64,000 bases of DNA from Leptodactylus fallax. Its lineage: Eukaryota > Chordata > Amphibia > Anura > Leptodactylidae. Shown piece by piece: positions 60,520 through 64,000 of the stretch. Numbering within the stretch: position 1 is the stretch's first letter; the number at the start of each line of letters is the position of its first letter. The notes under the pieces were generated by a model, which was given only the letters and a program-made list of their open reading frames with translations, had not been told where the DNA came from and did no database searches. The stretch lies in assembly GCA_947044405.1 (NCBI GenBank), contig CAMRHE010000012.1, forward strand, positions 13,222,001-13,286,000, in the 5' to 3' direction. Both the position numbers and the translations under genes were made by a program.

Positions 60520-62613
60520 CGAATGAAATGAAATTTGTTCGTTTAGGCCAAAGGGTCTAACAGTTTGTAATAAGTAGATCCATCTACACTCTGTTTATAG
60601 AATTTTCCTATCAAAATTGCCCCCCCCCCCCAAAACTGGTGGTGTAACCACCTCAAGCACCTGAAATTTGATGTTAGAGATATCTCCTTGATGTTGGTGA
60701 TTGATATGGTTAGCTACTGGGGTATCATCACCCCGATTAACATCGGCAACGTGTTCAAGTATGCGTGTACACACTTCCCTGATCGTCTTTCCCACATATT
60801 GTGTACCGCAGACACATGTAATAAGATACACAACCCCTTTAGTGCGGCAGTTTGCCTTTGCACGCAATGAGTAACATGTGCCAGTGCGGGCATTAGTATA
60901 CGTCTTTTATGTATTAATCAGATTACACGCACGGCACCAGCCACATCTGAAAGTGCCAGTAAGGTGAGAAGATCTTAGCCAGGTGGTACTGCTTGTCATA
61001 GGTGACAGGTGGCTGTGGACCAGCTGGTCCCTTATATTGGGGTCCCTCCTATATAAGGTGATGGTAGGCGAGTCCCCAACTAAATGTCCCACATCTGGAT
61101 CCGTCTGAAGGATCCCCCAATACGTTTGGAGGATATCCCTAATCTGACGGTATGCGCAGTCGTAGGTGCCTATGATGCGGGTTGTCATAGACGTCTCACG
61201 TATTCTAGGTATAAGAAGTGAATGTCTATCTTGCACTCTAGCAGTGTGGTAAGCTTGTCTCAGGGTACTGTCTGGATACCCTCTCACTTTAAAACACTGC
61301 CTCAGGTCGTCTGCAGCCTTCTTAAAGTCGCCAGGTTGTGAGCAATTCTGACGAACCCGCAAGTATTGGCCCTTAGGAATGGCTTTGCGTAATGATGTAG
61401 GATGCCAGCTGGTCCATCTCAAAAGACTATTGGTTGATGTTTTCTTACGATAGATGTTAGTGTGTAAACGACCATCCGGCTGTTTAGTGATACACAAATC
61501 TAAGAATGATATTTGTTATTCGTGTATTTCATAGGTGAAGTACAGTCCTAGGTCGTTATCATTGAAAACATCAGCCAATTGACTAAATCTCTCTGGAGTG
61601 TCTTGCCACAGTATCAATAGATCGTCGATATATCGCAACCAGATCACTGCAGCACCCATCTGCGGCTCGAGACGTTCAGAGAACACGACAGACTTCTCCC
61701 ACCAGCCCAGGTAGAGGTTGGAATAAGTTGACGCACAGGGACTCCCCATGGCCACTCCCCTGACCTGGTGGAAGAATTTCTGATCAAAGATGAAATAATT
61801 ATGCTCAAGCACGAAAAGCAGAAGGGATATCGTGAACCTATTGTGCCTGGCAAATTGAATACCCCTCATGCCAAGGAATTCCCCCACAGCTTCACATCCC
61901 CTAGTGTGGGGGATGGAGCTGTAGAGAGCCTCGACATCGAGGCTTGCCAGATACGTGCCAGGCTCGCATACGACAACCTCCAGCTTGAGCAGAACGTCTG
62001 TCGTGTCTCTGATGTAAGATGGTAACTCGGCCACGAATGGGCACAAGATCTGGTCGCAGTACTGGCTGGCATTCTGTTTAAGACTCCCAATACTTGACAC
62101 TATTGGTCGTGTCTTTAGGGGCTGGATTCCTTTGTGCACCTTTGGTACACTATAGAAGGTGGCAATCTGCAGATATTGTGGGAGGAGAAATTGATATTTA
62201 CTATCAGTGATCAACCTGTCAGTTTTGGCTGCCATCAGGATTTCCCTCAATTGGTGGCTAAATTCTCTCGTTGGATTAAACGGTAATTGCTGATACCCAC
62301 TACTATCCATTAAGATGTCTCTACATATTCTCACATATTGATCCCTGTTGAGAACCACTACATTACCCTTGTTATCTGTGGGTTTTATAACAAGGTTCTC
62401 ATTATGCATCAGGGATGTGAGTGTTGCAGATTCTTCATCTGACAAGTTATCTACAAAACTGCATCTGAGATATCTGAACTTGTCAGTGACCACTGCCAGG
62501 AAAACATCAAGCGGTGTACCATCTCTAACTGGGGGCATTTTGGTAGAGGGCGGTCTCAAGTCTGTGAAGGGCCCTTCCCCCTCAATGCACTCTTCCTCTT
62601 GAAGTAATGACAT
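60520..62613 (-). pseudogene. Penelope-like reverse transcriptase with C-terminal GIY-YIG endonuclease, three stops
   Basis: One frame carries the whole protein from MSLLQEEECIEGEG at 62613; homology may begin further upstream, where the frame is disturbed. The RT part has LVIKPTDNKGNVVVLNRDQY (about residues 75-94), FYSVPKVHKGIQPLKTRPIVS (about 154-174), LASLDVEALYSSIPH with the first catalytic aspartate (about 223-237), VRGVAMGSPCASTYSNLYLG (about 285-304) and IWLRYIDDLLILW with the catalytic pair (about 325-337). The C-terminal endonuclease begins GVVYLITCVCGTQYVGKT, the GIY-YIG signature. Stops: TAA at 61516-61518, TAA near 60907-60909 and TAA at 60595-60597. The last ~25 residues (RPFGLNEQISF) are readable past the final stop. 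Confidence 0.9.
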
Positions 62614-63472
62614 TAAGTCATGATGAATATTAACGTCCTCAGCAGCAATACCTAATTCATGTGCCTGTCTTTGCTGCTGTAGAATCTAAAATTTCTTCCA
62701 CTTGAGTTTTCTGATAAATAGGTTGATATCTTTCACCCAGTTGAATGAATCAAATTTAGTTGTTGGTATGAAAGACTAGGTTGCTTCTTTGGCCTTTTGT
62801 TTCATACAGAGATAGTACCACCACATAATGGGTCTAATGGAAATGAAGTGGTGGTTTGATATTTTTCATCCCTATATATCTGTAAGAGGCTGCACAAACA
62901 AATGAGATTTCTTATCTTAAGCCGCATTTATGCCATAGGTTTGTATATTGAGTGGTCTTATGGTTGTAGGCAAATACATCACGTGCCGATGTCATGCTAT
63001 GTACTTATGCGACCATCTTTTATATATACCAATCCGTATGTTCTGCGGTATGGATCAAGTCTTGATAGAGCTCATTGTAGCACTATCCAGGTTCTCTTCA
63101 GCCTTTATTAATCTGTATTTACTGCGTGTGATCCTGATCACTGCCTCTATATGCCCACTATATGATTGCTACACTGGCCTCGGATTTCCACTATCCTGGA
63201 ATGTATTAATACTTACTGTAGTCTCCATAGAGACAAAGGACGCTTTGATAGTCCTCTAATCCACCCATAGTTGGACATAGTGCTTGGTTAACATGTGCTG
63301 ATTGGATGTCTCAGGGAAGATGGTCAGGTTTGTTCTCCCCTAACTCCTGATTGGTCCTTCTAGCCCCAAGCCACACTCCCCATGGGCGTATAATTTTACC
63401 GCATCTATTTCAGGCACCATGCCGACGGCTGCGCCTCAGCGGTCACACCAGTACCGGCAGGCAGGAAGGTAG

Positions 63473-63514
63473 GTGGTGGTGGTGGTGGTGGTGTCGTCAT
63501 CATCGTCACTGTCA
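63473..63514. repeat. (GGT)n and (CAT)n-like triplet expansion
   Basis: GGTGGTGGTGG then CGTCATCATCGTCACTGTCACT, replacing a short GGTGGGGGTGGTGTCACT in the complement of the left arm near 59449-59466. Confidence 0.85.
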
Positions 63515-63593
63515 CTAGCCGGTGGCCACCTCCTGTCCTGCTTTTTTGTTTGTCTCTGTCAGTCATTTTGTTAGTCTGACATATTTATAGCTT

Positions 63594-63643
63594 ATATCTC
63601 CTGATGAGCGATAGCTTACCTATGGCGAAACGCATAGAGGTAT
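63594..63643 (+). ncRNA. Hammerhead-ribozyme-like motif, right Penelope arm
   Basis: Stem I ATATCTC (63594-63600), CTGATGA (63601-63607), stem II GCGATAG-CTTAC-CTATGGC (63608-63626), GAAA (63627-63630), CGCATA with the cleavage residue A63636, then GAGGTAT (63637-63643), which pairs with stem I over all seven positions including one G-U. The stem III palindrome is spoiled here (ACGCAT instead of ACGCGT). The core is complete. The orientation is opposite to the element's ORF, as follows from the arm being inverted. Confidence 0.72.
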
Positions 63644-64000
63644 TTTTCAGCAACGTTAGGGAGACAGACAGACAACTTCAATAGCACTGAGACAGATCGT
63701 ATGTATGCCAATACATTGTGCTCAGTAGATTTAGTCGGTTTGTTTAGCCGCAATTCACACTAGCAAGCAGCTGTGGGTTCAGAGAGGGTCACTCATAAGC
63801 ATATAGGCACTAGTTATGTAATATAATGTCTCTTTATTGAGATATATGTTTATAAACTAATAGTGCCCATGTGTGGATAGACAACAGATAGTGACAGCTA
63901 TTAAGAGCCACAGTTGCTGCTAATTCTAGCATTGTGGGCATGCACAGATTTGTAGTATGATGGTAAAATTATGAGCCATTATAACAAATAGCAACCATCA

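Larger units (their letters stand above)
57060..64000 (-). mobile_element. Penelope-like element (GIY-YIG type) with long inverted arms, right arm cut by window edge
   Basis: A minus-strand RT plus GIY-YIG ORF (62613-60520) lies between a left arm (57440-60192 without its hAT insertion) and an inverted right arm (62776-64000+). Penelope-like elements typically carry terminal repeats that can be direct or inverted, and often hammerhead motifs; both are visible here. The ORF has only three in-frame stops. Confidence 0.82.
62776..64000. repeat. Right inverted arm of Penelope-like element (continues past window)
   Basis: Reverse complement of the left arm with few differences (for example TGGTGGTGGTGG expanded at 63473-63493). 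It lacks the hAT insertion and so shows the original arm. Confidence 0.9.

Noticed and set aside
63473..63514. Triplet repeat as a coding Gly/Val or Asp tract
   Set aside because: It lies in the non-coding Penelope arm and is absent from the inverted copy.

Overview
The window looks like intergenic or intronic DNA of an anuran amphibian that is built almost entirely of nested transposable elements. This is inferred from the repeat families: TTAA-flanked T2-type MITEs with ends beginning TTAAAGG (a family known from Xenopus), at least seven Tc1/mariner copies, a Gmr1-like Ty3/gypsy element, an L2/CR1-type LINE with its tRNA-derived SINE partner, and a Penelope-like element with a GIY-YIG domain. 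I found no convincing host protein-coding gene, tRNA or rRNA gene. Every recognisable coding region is reverse transcriptase, integrase, Gag or transposase.

Layout. 1-4.5 kb: the upstream part of a minus-strand Ty3/gypsy element (LTR, tRNA-Ser primer site, intact gag, a -1 slippery site, and pol open to the window edge). 5.4-10.1 kb: a fold-back T2-type element, a 65-base C tract, a SINE, and T2 pieces split by an L2 LINE tail. 10.1-11.5 kb: Tc1 copy A. 12.2-15.9 kb: small dispersed repeats, a Penelope-like UTR scrap with a decayed hammerhead core, and an L2 LINE interrupted by a T2 MITE. 16.3-23.8 kb: a second, full-length but mutated minus-strand Ty3/gypsy provirus with both LTRs. 23.8-28.2 kb: mostly featureless. 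28.2-36.4 kb: T2 MITEs around a Gmr1-like retrotransposon (integrase before RNase H) that itself contains a hAT insertion and a T2 insertion. 36.8-53.5 kb: Tc1 copies B to G with hAT MITEs and microsatellites. 53.6-55.0 kb: a hAT MITE holding about 20 copies of a 31-bp minisatellite. 57.1-64.0 kb: a Penelope-like element whose ORF lies between two long inverted arms, each with a hammerhead-ribozyme-like motif; the left arm is split by a hAT MITE.

The most informative signals are: (1) a complete minimal hammerhead layout in both Penelope arms; (2) the same GTTAAAC shift heptamer between the Gag zinc knuckle and protease in two divergent Ty3/gypsy elements; (3) one 31-bp minisatellite and hairpin module carried by hAT MITEs with two different terminal sequences; (4) consensus splice-donor motifs in opposite orientations around the GC-rich cores of unrelated MITEs; (5) insertion events that can be checked inside the window because an inverted arm or a sister LTR preserves the empty site. 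All boundaries were read by eye. Family names are assigned from motifs, not from database searches.
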